Assembly (NCBI GenBank): GCA_038501785.1
Contig: JBAMJR010000272.1
Span: 91,001 to 155,000, forward strand
DNA from: Myoxocephalus aenaeus
Lineage: Eukaryota > Chordata > Actinopteri > Perciformes > Cottidae
Direction: 5' to 3'
Length of the DNA: 64,000 nt
The number at the start of each line of letters is the position of its first letter. The first letter of the stretch is position 1. The notes under the pieces are model-generated. The model searched no databases. It was not told the origin of the DNA and was given only the letters and a program-made list of their open reading frames with translations. A program made the translations under genes and the position numbers. Shown here piece by piece: positions 53,223-64,000 of the stretch.

Positions 53223-53864
53223 ACACGGGTGTGTTTACACACACATGTACAAGTGTGTTTACACACACATGTTGTGACTGTACTGTCGTTACTTTGTTTC
53301 AACATTAATCACTGAGCTGTTCCTCTTTCCTTAAACCTTCCAGTCGGCTTTCCCCAAAAGCGTTGCCCACCCGTCTACTTCTGTTCCTGATGTATATTAT
53401 ATATAATACATAATTATATATAATACTGGTAGTGACCACCGCCCATGGTTCCTTCATGACGTGCTTTCCAGTCCCACACTGGGAGATATGATAAGAAACC
53501 AGTGTGAGGTCCAGTGCAGACTGATATCACATGGTTTTACTTCTATCATTTAGGAAGACAAGTTCCTTTCATAAGTTCTTCTGTGCATGAGCATTGTTAT
53601 CACTTCTTTATGCCTGCTGGCCCTTCTATGTTTTGCAGTTTTCTTATTCTATTCTCAAACATGGATTATAACAGAGCACCTCCAACAATTCCTTCCTTTC
53701 AACCCACACGTCCACTCCCATGCTCCCTGTACTCCTAAACCTACTCTATAAGGAATAACAAGGAGACAACCCTCCTGTCCGTCCTTACTAGCTCACCTCA
53801 TGCATCACACGCTCCACATCTTAACATGACTGAACATCTGGTTTCTCCCTCCTGCTATCTAGAG

Positions 53865-54697
53865 CAGTGGTATCTGGCTCTGACCCACCATCACCCTGAA
53901 TGACAAGCTGGACCCAAATCGAGGAACAGTCTCAACTTCTCAAATGTATTGAATGAACAGATGGTGCAGTTTGACCAGAATATGTATGCTAACACAAAAA
54001 CAAGTTTACTGATGAACCAAAACGAGCAGCTGGTGATGCTAGAGGGGGAACTATTCTTTTACACTCAATTAGCTGCATTTTAATTAAAAACTAAAACTGC
54101 ATCTTCAGGACACGAGGTATTACAACATATATAACAATTCAGAATCTTCAGCTATTTTTAAACAGACTCAACAGCTTTCATGCACAAACAAGTCCAACTA
54201 AACAAGTCCAACTAAACAAGACTGAAATGACCTAACTTTAACTGAGAATAACACTCACTGAATCTATGACCAACACTTTACTGTGGAACACTTCACTGTG
54301 TTGAGGAGCAGCTTTTCCACTAACTCAAAATAAATTAGAATTCAAAAGTATTCATATATACAAAATGAACTTTTCTTGTGATGACCTCATCAGTAAATAC
54401 TGAAAAACAGAGAATTAAGCAGCACTCATTTCTCCTCCCGACCCAGAGTGTGTTCCTGTCATGCAGCATCAGCTGTGATGTTATATTCATTTAATTATCC
54501 TAGAAACCTGCTGCTGAAAACATGGAGGGACATAAAGTGCAAAACAAGTTGAAACAGAGCCGCAAAATAACGACATTCTGCTGCATAAAAAAGTCCTTTC
54601 AAAATAAAACCACAGGATTTTTTTGGTGCTTTTTTTTGGTGCTTTTTTTCAGGCAAAGGCCTGCGACCAACTGAAAACGGGTCTGTGAGAATCACTG
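53865..54697. mobile_element. hAT element, non-autonomous, 833 bp
   Basis: Ends CAGTGGTATCTGGCTCTGAC and GGTCTGTGAGAATCACTG; flanking 8-mers ATCTAGAG (53857-53864) and ATCTATAC (54698-54705) agree at six of eight positions. No transposase. Confidence 0.7.
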
Positions 54698-54705
54698 ATC
54701 TATAC

Positions 54706-55714
54706 ATTCTTAAACTTAAACTCCTGTCCATTGGCCACCAAAATTATTAAAAGTGTTATTATTCTCGATGATTCTTGCTTCCCTGCAAACTAAGAGTGTC
54801 TTCCTCTCCCTTCAATCCGATCAAGATGATGCACGGCTGCTTTGATGATTGTTTGAATCCTCTCAGATTTCGACTTTAACCTCAGGAGCTGCTGCTCTAT
54901 GGTCTGCTCCACTTAGTGCTCTGTGCATCAGACTGCTGCTCCTCACCCACATAAATACTTTACCGCTCACTCGTTAGACAAAGTGTTACTGGACACCGGT
55001 TTAAAATCATTAATCAGCCTTTTATTCTTTGCAAAGAAGAGAGTTGTATTACGTTGGTGTTACTTTACTAATTGCATCTTCAAGTCTGCTCTGAACGAGT
55101 GGAGAGTTTCCTCTTAAATACATCAAACACAATCACAGAAGCTCTCATGACGTCTCCCTCATCCCATAGATATGTTTAAGCCTGCAGAACATATCTATAC
55201 AGAAGATCACCCGACTCCCAAACTGAAAGTAAGGAAAAGTTCCCACCGGAGTCATAATTAGGGTGAAGTTCACCCAGGAGGCCATGACGCATCGTGAGCA
55301 TGTCGGGGCGAAACTCTCACAAGAACTCCAGTAAATGCCCCGTCAGATATCAAAACACATTTGGGGGAAATTGATGACAGAGAGAGTCATTTTTATTCTT
55401 AAATACTGAATGAAGAAAACATTGGGCTCCAGCAGAAGGGGCACTTTTCTCATCCAGGGCAACAGGGCAGGTTGAGCACCACTAGGGGTGTATCTGTGCA
55501 CGTGCCTGACGCATCATATAATTAGAGGAAATCAGTTTTTTCCCAGCACTCGTATTTGTTGGCTTCACCTCTTTCGTCATTGCTTCACAATCCCAGCATG
55601 CACCGCGGTGTCTTCCTCACAGCTGCTCACTTTGTCTGAACTCCTTCAACGAGGTCCTCCTCCTCTTCCTCTGCACTGTTGACACATCTCATGGGTTTAT
55701 ATATTCCCTTACAT
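54706..55714. other. Spacer, nothing recognised
   Basis: No gene or named repeat seen; scattered short frames only. Confidence 0.4.
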
Positions 55715-56058
55715 AGGGTGACCAGACGTCCTCTTTTTCCCGGACATGTCCTCTTTTCAAGACCTAAAAAAAGCGTCCGGCAGGGATTCCAAAAACGTCC
55801 GGGATTTTGCTACGTGCGGGAAAATAGTTATTACCCCCTTACAAGTTTTGGAAATGGTATCTCCCTCACGTTCCACCTTCTTGCGCAAGCTCTGACTGTA
55901 GAGAGAACTGTCATTGGTCGACCGATCTCAACGTAAATGTAAGTTCACGGCATGCTACACACTACTGCTACCCCCCCGCGATGAAGTGTCCCCCTCTCTC
56001 TCCCCCTTCCCCGGGACCAAGTGTCCTCTTTTTCACAAACTCAAATCTGGTCACCCTA
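55715..56058. mobile_element. MITE with AGGGTGACCAGA ends, 344 bp
   Basis: The left end AGGGTGACCAGACGTCCTCT and right end CAAATCTGGTCACCCTA are inverted repeats. CCTTACAT stands on both sides (55707-55714, 56059-56066). CCTCTTTTTC blocks occur near both ends. No coding capacity. Confidence 0.85.
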
Positions 56059-56066
56059 CCTTACAT

Positions 56067-56747
56067 TGTATTTACAAACCCAAAATATAGTTCCCTTGGG
56101 ATGTCTTTTACATCAAACTATCAGAACTGAAGTGACCTCGTCATCTTTTTAGCTTAACTGCTGTTATGGACTCCAAGTTCTCCGGTTTCCTTTTTCATTT
56201 GTGTAGCTGATCTGGAATATTATGCATACAAAAGAAAGTACAATCATATTTATTAATAGCCTACTGTGACGCATGGAATATCATTTTTGTAGACATTACA
56301 TTGGTCTCCATTGTAAATGTCCCCACTACTAAAGGAAGATCTTATGCTCCCTGCAGCTTGAGGTCCTGCTTCTTGTTGCTGCTCTCACTGAGCCGCCGCC
56401 GACAAGAAAACACAATGAAACGCACAACAACGTTCAGCTTTAGGCCTTTTACTGTCGGCTATTTATTTATCTCTGCCACCAGTTAAAAAAACATTTCATC
56501 AGAGATTTACAGTTTACAAAATCAAATCATACAAAACATTAAAGCTTCACTGATGTTCAGTCTACTCATCATGGAGAGTATAATCAAGTGGAAACCATTA
56601 AGCTGTCCTATGTCTAAAAAACTAACACAGGTGATGTCATGGTTTTTGTTGTCATAAACCTTGAGATTACAATTTATTGTAAAGTTTGAACGATAAGGCC
56701 TTTACGATTATTATTATTATTATTATTATTATTATGGCAAATATAAG
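56067..56747. other. Spacer with short (TTA)n run
   Basis: No gene; an ATT/TTA microsatellite lies at about 56,706-56,735. Confidence 0.5.
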
Positions 56748-57522
56748 TGGGTACTGGTCAGTGGGTACTGGTCACTGATGACTGGTCACTGGTTTCTGGT
56801 CACTGGTGACTGGTCAGTGGGTACTGGTCACTGATGACTGGTCAGTGGTTACTTGTCACTGGTGACTGGTCAGTGGGTACTGGTCAGTGGGTACTGGTCA
56901 GTGGGTACTGGTCAGTGATGACTGGTCAGTGGGTACTGGTCACTGGGTACTCGTCAGTGGGTACTGGTCACTGATGACTGGTCAGTGGGTGCTGGTCAGT
57001 GGGTGCTGGTCAGTGGGTACTGGTCAGTGGGCACTGGTCAGTGGGTGCTGGTCAGTGGGCACTGGTCAGTGGGTGCTGGTCAGTGGGTGCTGGTCAGTGG
57101 GTGCTGGTCAGTGGTGACTGGTCAGTGGGTGCTGGTCAGTGGGTGCTGGTCAGTGGGTACTGGTCAGTGGGTACTGGTCAGTGGGTGCTGGTCAGTGGGT
57201 ACTGGTCAGTGGGTACTGGTCAGTGGGTACTGGTCAGTGGGTGCTGGTCAGTGGGTACTGGTCAGTGGGTACTGGTCAGTGGGTACTGGTCAGTGGGTGC
57301 TGGTCAGTGGGTACTGGTCAGTGGGTGCTGGTCAGTGGGTGCTGGTCAGTGGGTACTGGTCAGTGGGTACTGGTCAGTGGGTACTGGTCAGTGGGTGCTG
57401 GTCAGTGGGTACTGGTCAGTGGGTGCTGGTCAGTGGGTGCTGGTCAGTGGGTGCTGGTCAGTGGGTGCTGGTCAGTGGGTGCTGGTCAGTGGGTACTGGT
57501 CAGTGGGTGCTGGTCAGTGGTT
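56748..57522 (+). repeat. 14-bp minisatellite, about 55 units
   Basis: The unit GTGGGTACTGGTCA alternates with a GTGGGTGCTGGTCA variant; the first 200 bp are more degenerate (CACTGATGACTGG). All three plus frames stay open across it (Gly/Trp/Val/Ser-rich), so the 248-, 181- and 163-codon frames there are artefacts. Confidence 0.95.
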
Positions 57523-57713
57523 ATGGGCTTCTTGCAGTGGCTGAACTGTTCGCTCCTCCTCCTCAACTTCTCGGGTTTGAGAGACGCGAGGAGAGAAAAC
57601 TCGCGAAAGACATCAACACAGGAGCCGTGACCTGCAACAGGACACGGAGGTCAGAGGTCAGAGGGGTCGTCGTCCCACAGAGCACCTGGAGACTGCAGGA
57701 CCACAGGGCTTTA

Positions 57714-57779
57714 GCTTGGTGTGGTGAGTAGTACTACTCACTGAGTATTAGTACTATCACTGAGCAGTACCACACCAAG
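57714..57779. repeat. Short inverted repeat (hairpin)
   Basis: GCTTGGTGTGGT (about 57,714-57,725) and ACCACACCAAGC (about 57,767-57,778) are perfect complements separated by about 41 bp rich in ACTACTCACTGAGTA. Meaning unknown. Confidence 0.6.
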
Positions 57780-58309
57780 CCTTTATGACATGACAACACG
57801 TCAGCAAATACTGCAATCTCCATTTCCCCACATTTCCCAATCCACCAGACAGACAGACGTAAGCCTCAGCAGGAAAGAGGAAACGGCCCAAAGCATGTTG
57901 CTGCTGCAGAAGCAACATGCATGACTTTCTTCTCAGCATCTTTGGTTTACGAGTCAATGCTTTTTACTTCCTACAAACCTTCGCTGTGCTTTATGAAAGT
58001 GCATAACAGATGAGCCTTCTAAATGAGCCTCTTGGTTCATTTGCAGAGCAGAAATTCAGGAACCTGCAGGTAAAGTGTTGAGCATCCTGTCCTTCACCCT
58101 GTATGCTTAAGTCACTACCAAATTATACCTGACTTCATGGGCTTAATATACCTATATGCATTTCATAAAATGAAGTGTACCATACTTACCCAGTCTAGCC
58201 TATAACATGTATGTATTGAACATGTTATTGTTAGTATGAACGACATGTTTCCAGATGTCTGGGATCTCTGCATCAGAGCTGTCTCCAGACTCAAACCCCT
58301 CCTCAGACG

Positions 58310-58313
<4 letters not shown>

Positions 58314-58371
<58 letters not shown>
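58314..58371. repeat. (TG)n microsatellite
   Basis: Uninterrupted TG dinucleotides in gene-free sequence between 57.8 and 59.0 kb; the rest of that interval shows nothing I recognise. Confidence 0.95.
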
Positions 58372-58373
<2 letters not shown>

Positions 58374-60157
58374 TCGCTTCATTGCCCCCAGAGCCCCAAA
58401 GCATCCAGATGTAACATGTGTGTGACAGAAGCCACAGAGCACAGAACCCAGCACCTCACTCACTCTCTCCCGAGCATCCTTGGGTTTAGCTCTCCTGCTG
58501 CTCGAGGCCCCTGTGGCAACAGAAGCAATGGCATGTTAGTGAGGACTTCCTCAAGTGGACATGAGCTGTTGGCCTGAAGTTAAAGCGATCAAACAGTTCT
58601 AGTGAGACATGGTTTACACCCTGGAGACACTGAACTATTCAAGGCAGGTGTTTCTCTACAGGAGACGCTATTGGAGACGCATGTGACCCATAAACACAGG
58701 AAGTCATCTTCAGACGGCGTGTCGGCGTTCACCTGGACACGTGTGCGCCTCCTTTATATCTGTAAGCATGTGATTGCTTTGAATAAGCCCAGTGCTACCC
58801 GGAGGTTTGTTATAGCCCAAAAGACCAGAATGAAACCATAACATTCTCCCAACAGCAGAGACTCTCCTGCATCGCTCGTCCATCAGAATGTGATCAGACA
58901 CATTGCTGCTGTGTTGAGAGAATGTTACGCACAGGAGATGAGGCAGGAAACAGGAACGAGGGCAGGAAGCAGGAAGCGGGTTAGTTCATCAAGAGGTTGT
59001 TTTATTGGATGTATTTTGAGGTCTTTTCCCTCTCAGTGCTTCTAAAGACAAGAGAGACTTACAAAGATATCCAAAGACTTCTTTTGGAGAATAAAAAGAC
59101 ATGAACCAGATCCACAGTCTGAGGGTTAAAATACACACGTGTAGTATTTACAACAGGTTTGCATTGAACAGCATCTTGAACCACTCCGATGGCAACACAC
59201 ACACACACACACAATGACACGACACGCAACGCGTCCCTGTTTGGTCGCAGCAGCTTCACTTCACTCGCAGCTCATGGGACTATTGCAGAGCGCCACCTGC
59301 CGTGTGAACGTCTCTTCATCACGAGCTCCGTCACTGTTCGCTGCATCTCAACGCTTTCAGTTTAAAAAACACAGCTGTGATATTATACAATGTCAGACAC
59401 TTTCCCTTTAAAAAGTCTTTGGCAGAGGAAATAAACCACAACATGAAAACAAGATCAAACCAGTAAAGAAAGAGACAGTTGGTTCTGGATGGAAGAGCGG
59501 CAGCAGCTGCAGGAGGAGATGCTCCTGACTCCAGAGGTCACAACATGATCAACCAGAAGGAATATCCCATCATGCTGAGAATGTAAAACATGGTGAACTT
59601 CCAGCGTGAGTCCTGGTAAAGCATGCAGAGAACACTGCGACCAGAGGAGGAACAGAGTCCTGTGAACACGGATGAGTATTTACAACCACGTAGAGGTCAT
59701 GAGTCATCACTTTGTTAAAGTGAACAGCTGTTTGAGGTGAGAAGTGAGTCATGCTCTCTCCTCTCCTCAGCAGGTTGTCCTCTCATGAAACAACTATACC
59801 TGTTATAGGAGCGAGTTCACTCTCCTAATAATAATCATATCAATGTGAGGCCCGAAGGGAATGAGATGAGAATGAGTCTCTTATGATGCTAATACATGAC
59901 AGGAAGTCAAAGTGATGAACGGTCATCTACGTCCTGTTATTAATTCAAAGTAATGCTTTCAGTTTACATTGACAATCAAATGCAGAACACACCTGCACCA
60001 AGGAGGAATTGCACTGGTCCTCTAAAACATAAATAAAGACAGTAGATAGATTGACGAGACAAGAACAATGTACAAAATAACGAATAAAAAAAATACAATA
60101 CTGTAGATGGGAAAAGTGCACAGTTTCTTTTTTCCTTTACATAATGATCATATTGTT

Positions 60158-60263
<106 letters not shown>

Positions 60264-60688
60264 CTGTTGTCACAGTTTAATCACATTCTCTCCACAGTAA
60301 ACTAGCTGCTCACCTCTTTAACCAGTGAACTCTTCTATTGTAATGGAACAATGGTCACCTCATGCCACAGCACAGTTTACAGATTACCATAACACTTGTA
60401 AATATGTACATCTCCCATGAAGCAGAGACGGGTTAGTGGAGGTCACACAGATGGAGATATAGTGGCAGCTGTTATCAGTGAACCTCACACGTCATGATAC
60501 AGGATCAGCTGCTGGAGAGAAGCAGATGTCATCGTACTGTGAGAGTCACGTGGTTAGCGTAGCGTGGTTAGCGTAGCGTGGCTGTTAGCGAGTAATGGAA
60601 GCAGAAACAAAGCTGTGATGCAGAAAACTGGTGGTGACGCAGTGTCAGTGGAGTTAGACAGGTCCATCAGGGGTCTCCCTATGACGCA

Positions 60689-61292
60689 ACACCCCCGGCA
60701 TGCGCAGGTGGTACGCTCCTTTGCTCAGACACCCCCATAATGTGCAGGTGGTACGCTCCTCTCCTCTGACACCCCCATAATGAGCAAGTGGTACGCTCCT
60801 CTCTTCACACACCCCCATAATGTGCAGGTGGTACGCTCCTCTCCTCTGACACCCCCATAATGTGCAGGTGGTACGCTCCTCTCCTCTGACACCCCCATAA
60901 TGTGCAGGTGGTACGCTCCTCTCCTCTGACACCCCCATAATGTGCAGGTGGTACGCTCCTCTCCTCTGACACCCCCATAATGTGCAGGTGGTACGCTCCT
61001 CTCCTCTGATACCCCCATAATGTGCAGGTGGTACGCTCCTCTCCTCTGACACCCCCATAATGTGCAGGTGGTACGCTCCTCTCCTCTGACACCCCCATAA
61101 TGTGCAGGTGGTACGCTCCTCTCCTCTGACACCCCCATAATGAGCAGGTGGTACGCTCCTCTCTTCACACACCCCCATAATGTGCAGGTGGTACGCTCCT
61201 CTCCTCTGACACCCCCATAATGAGCAGGTGGTACGCTCCTCTCTTCACACACCCCCATAATGTGCAGGTGGTACGCTCCTCTCCTCTGACAC
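60689..61292 (-). repeat. 40-bp VNTR, about 15 units, in probable acap3 3' UTR
   Basis: Each 40-bp unit on the plus strand contains ACACCCCCATAATGTGCAGG and TGGTACGCTCCTCTCCTCTG. Variants ending CTCTTCACAC and ATGAGCAGG recur together at four places, showing block duplication. The Met-Gly-Val-Ser frames read on the minus strand are artefacts of the repeat. Confidence 0.96.
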
Positions 61293-61401
61293 CAAGAGGT
61301 CGATCAGATCCATGCGAGCAACAGACTTCAGATCAGCGTCCAGGAAAACTTCATCTACACTTATTTTAGCTTCCAATTCAGGAAGAATGTATATATATAT
61401 T

Positions 61402-61442
61402 TAGAGAGAGAGAGAGATAGAGAGAGAGAGACAGAGAGATAG

Positions 61443-61512
<70 letters not shown>
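61402..61512. repeat. (GA)n microsatellite
   Basis: GA dinucleotides with a few GATA/GACA interruptions, immediately downstream of the acap3 stop codon. Confidence 0.96.
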
Positions 61513-61513
<1 letters not shown>

Positions 61514-61526
61514 CATAGCAGTGAGC

Positions 61527-64000
61527 CTAGCACTCGTCTATGGTGAGGCAGATGAACTCCTGGATGCACTTCCTGTACTGCTGCTCAGTGGGGCTGCTGC
61601 TGTGGTATTGACCTGGTTGACCCAGAGGAGCCTCCGCCTCGCGCATCTCCTCGTTCATCCGGGCGAGACGCAGTCTGGAGGAGGAAACAGAGGGTCACAA
61701 AGTCAGAGGAACAAACAGTCACACAGGGAGGGAGGCAGGAGAGGTGGGTGATGAGATGAGGAAAGAATAGAGAATAGAGAATAGGGAGGGAGAGTAAAGA
61801 GAAGTTGAGTTAGGAGGAGACCATGAGAATGTAAACGTGTTGAGGTGGAGAGGAGATAGACCACAGAGGAGAGAAGAGAGGAAGGCAGGGAGAGAGAGAG
61901 TAAAGACAACAATGAGGAATCACACAATCAACCACCAGATTTCATAATTGAAACATAATGCAATGAAACAGATGTATGAAACAGATTTGAGATATTGAAG
62001 CGTGAAGGTTGCTCATTCATGAACTTAGGAAGACTTTGGGGAATATTAGTTATTAGTTTTATGCTTTATCTAATACTCGAGTGGACAAAACTATCAGACC
62101 TACAATTTAAAAACACAGCCTTAATCTGACAAAAAGACATTCAGCCCATTTCACTAAATACAATGAATTTGATTGCAGAAAGGTTAAAGATGGAAAGGAG
62201 GAGCTACTTTTGATGAGACATTAAACCATCTGTTCTCAGTTAAACGCTCATGAGTCGCTCTCGGCTCGTCGGACGTTCTCACTCACAGGGTGACGATGTC
62301 GGCGTTGGCGGCCTGCACGGCGATGCTGAGGGGGTCGTGACCCTGCTCGTCCAGCTCCGACTGAGACGCGCCCCTCTTCAGGAACAGACACACCTGACTG
62401 CACAGAGCGAGAGAGAGGGGATGTTAGAGGTGCAGACGATGCAATAGAGGGAGGAGAGCAGATCAACTGAATCATTTCCTCTTTTCTAATCCCAACTTGT
62501 GGAACAATATTTGGTCAGACGAGACTTATCAAAGAGAGCGACGCAGAGCTTTTGCTGCAGAGTCGTGACTTTCTTCCTTGTATGCTCTACTTTAGAGGTC
62601 AAGAAAGGTGACACATCGTGAGAGGTGCCACAGGAAGTGCCTCTACGAGCTGCCGGGGCCACGATTTGAGCTCCTACTGGAAAAGCGCTGCGTTCCCAGT
62701 CTGAGCCTTGAGGGGTCCCAGCCCCCCGCCCCCGGCTGCAGGCCTTACCCCGTGTGTCCCAGGTCGGTGGCGTGGTGCAGCGGGCCGCGGCCTCGCATGT
62801 CCCGCTGGTTCACGTCGGCTCCGTTCTGGAGCAGGAACTCACAAGAGATCAGAGAACCCTGAGACCGGCAGAGAGCGGCACATTATAAACAATACGTGTT
62901 CAAAGGAAGTCGTGCAGCAGCAGATATTAAGTTATGGGAGGAGATCTTTCTATCTTTTTATGGCTGTGTTTATGCTTGTGTAAAAACTGTGCTATCCATG
63001 TTTAATGTTTAACCCAGACAGTCACAAGATCTTAACAATAAAAATGTTAATGAAATCACGAAAAGGTTGATCAGTCCGAGTCTTTACAAGCCGGTTCCTT
63101 CCAGCTGACTCTGTGCTGAACCAACGGCTCTCACCCCGGCCACGGCCTGGATGAGCGGCGTCTTGCCCGCCTCCTCGCTCGCGGCGTGCACGTCAGCGCC
63201 GTGCGCCAGCGCCTCGGCCATGAGCGGCAGGTTGTGGAGGCGGGCGGCCCGGTGGAGGAGCGCCCCGGGGTGCAGCTCCCGCGGGTCCTCGGGGTCCGAA
63301 GACACCTCCTGCTCGATCTCCACCTCGCCGCTGGAGGACTCCTCCGACTCCTCCTCTGTGAGCAGACAGGGGATGAAGAAAGGGAGGGCTTCTTCTTCAG
63401 GACTACTTTCTGTCAGGCAGCAGGTAGCAGCAGTATTAAACTACACATCGTCACCTTCCTAAAATAAAGTCATTTTTTCAGGTTTTTCAGAAAACACAAA
63501 AAACTTGACCAAATGTAATTTAGTGCACCAGCTGCCTCTATACACGGCACACCAGACATACTGTAATACCGGTCAAGTTATGATTACTAATATTATGTTG
63601 CAGTGAGATTTTCATTGACAAAAATGCTAGCAAAAATGCTAACTAAATTGCTAGCTTAAATGCTAGCTTCAAAATGCTTGTAAAATGTCCTAAGTCACAT
63701 TGTCTTTGGACTGAGGCAAAATAAAATGTCCTAAGTCACACTCTTGACATGTTACACTACAGGGGTAGAATCACATGATCTGTTCAACTGAGGATGGAGG
63801 CCATTTTACCAGAGGTGACCAGCATCATGAGGAGAGGATTTAGGCAAGAAAATCATGACATTATTTTAGGAAGCTGACGACATGTTAAACATATTGAAGT
63901 AAATGTCACAGCAAGCAGCATGTGATAACAGGAAACACGCAGACCTTCTTCTGTGACGCTGCCCACCACCGAGCCGAAGACCAGGATGTCCGTGCTGCCG
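61527..64000 (-). CDS. acap3: ArfGAP with coiled-coil, ankyrin repeat and PH domains 3, C-terminal exons (5' partial)
   Basis: ACAPs are GTPase-activating proteins for Arf6 acting in endosomal traffic. BAR, PH and ArfGAP parts lie beyond the window; the ankyrin region is here. Minus-strand exons are 64000-63945 (partial, weaker GTCTGC donor), 63355-63135, 62858-62749, 62397-62287 and 61674-61527, all in phase. Motifs in order are ELHPGALLHRAARL, EALAHGADVHAA, GKTPLIQAVAG, GSLISCEFLLQNGADVN, GRGPLHHATDLGHTGQ, CLFLKRGA, DPLSIAVQAANADIVTLLRL and ARMNEEMREAE. The end reads QYRKCIQEFICLTIDEC, unlike the ETY.DIFRDFS tail I recall for mammalian ACAP2/3. Neighbourhood with ube2j2 supports ACAP3 over ACAP2. 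No disruption is seen. Confidence 0.87.
62600..62690 (+). repeat. Fragment of the 30-kb TIR element in acap3 intron
   Basis: GAGGTGCCACAGGAAGTGCC, then GAGCTGCCGGGGCCACGATTTGAGC, repeats one end of the element at 30,045-30,110 (in complement) with a few changes. It includes the same CTCCTACTG sequence seen beside the right end at 32.17 kb. Confidence 0.6.

Noticed and set aside
56887..57731. Three long overlapping plus-strand frames with Gly-Trp-Val-Ser repeats
   Set aside because: They are the three frames of a 14-bp minisatellite with no stop codon in the unit; no domain, start context or splice support.
60654..61258. Minus-strand frames of 174 and 177 codons with repeated Met-Gly-Val-Ser blocks
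   Set aside because: They are translations of the 40-bp VNTR in the probable acap3 3' UTR.

Overview
This window looks like a teleost fish chromosome segment. It carries spliced vertebrate genes and a dense mix of fish-type transposable elements: L2 and CR1/Rex1-like LINEs, BEL/Pao, hAT, Tc1, Harbinger, a tRNA-derived SINE, palindromic MITEs, and many micro- and minisatellites. Nothing bacterial or plasmid-like is present. No species is claimed. All family assignments come from motifs recognised by eye; no database search was run.

Layout. (1) 1-5.4 kb: the last six coding exons and 3' UTR of a homeodomain-interacting protein kinase gene (hipk1-like, + strand), with a 23-bp minisatellite in the UTR. 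(2) 5.5-35.7 kb: a rearranged segmental duplication. A unit made of a minus-strand BEL/Pao block followed by a roughly 4-kb module with a small two-exon RING-finger gene (minus strand) occurs three times (RING copies at 12.5, 18.1 and 34.1 kb). All three RING reading frames are open and keep all eight zinc ligands. Later insertions differ between copies: a solo LTR, a nearly complete L2 with a perfect-TIR MITE inside it, a LINE that kept only its endonuclease part, and a 5.9-kb minus-strand LINE that itself holds a Harbinger element, a plus-strand LINE and a TIR element containing a hAT. Sister copies serve as empty sites, so many insertions can be placed to the base. (3) 36.8-43.15 kb: complete ube2j2 (ER tail-anchored ubiquitin-conjugating enzyme, six coding exons, minus strand) with ETS motifs at its probable promoter; a Tc1 and a hAT lie in its large intron. 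(4) 43.2-52.7 kb: a broken DUF4806-type gene (+) interrupted by a 2.8-kb hAT with a decayed transposase. Its flanks resemble the two ends of a 1-kb exon-intron-exon repeat that also sits inside the BEL/Pao copies. (5) 52.7-58.9 kb: no recognisable gene; MITEs and a long 14-bp minisatellite. (6) 59-64 kb: 3' UTR and the last five coding exons of acap3 (minus strand), running off the window end.

ube2j2 next to acap3 matches the neighbourhood I recall at human 1p36.33, which supports both calls. The host genes are not an operon. UBE2J2 (E2) and the RING proteins (probable E3s) both belong to ubiquitin transfer, but nothing here shows that they work together.
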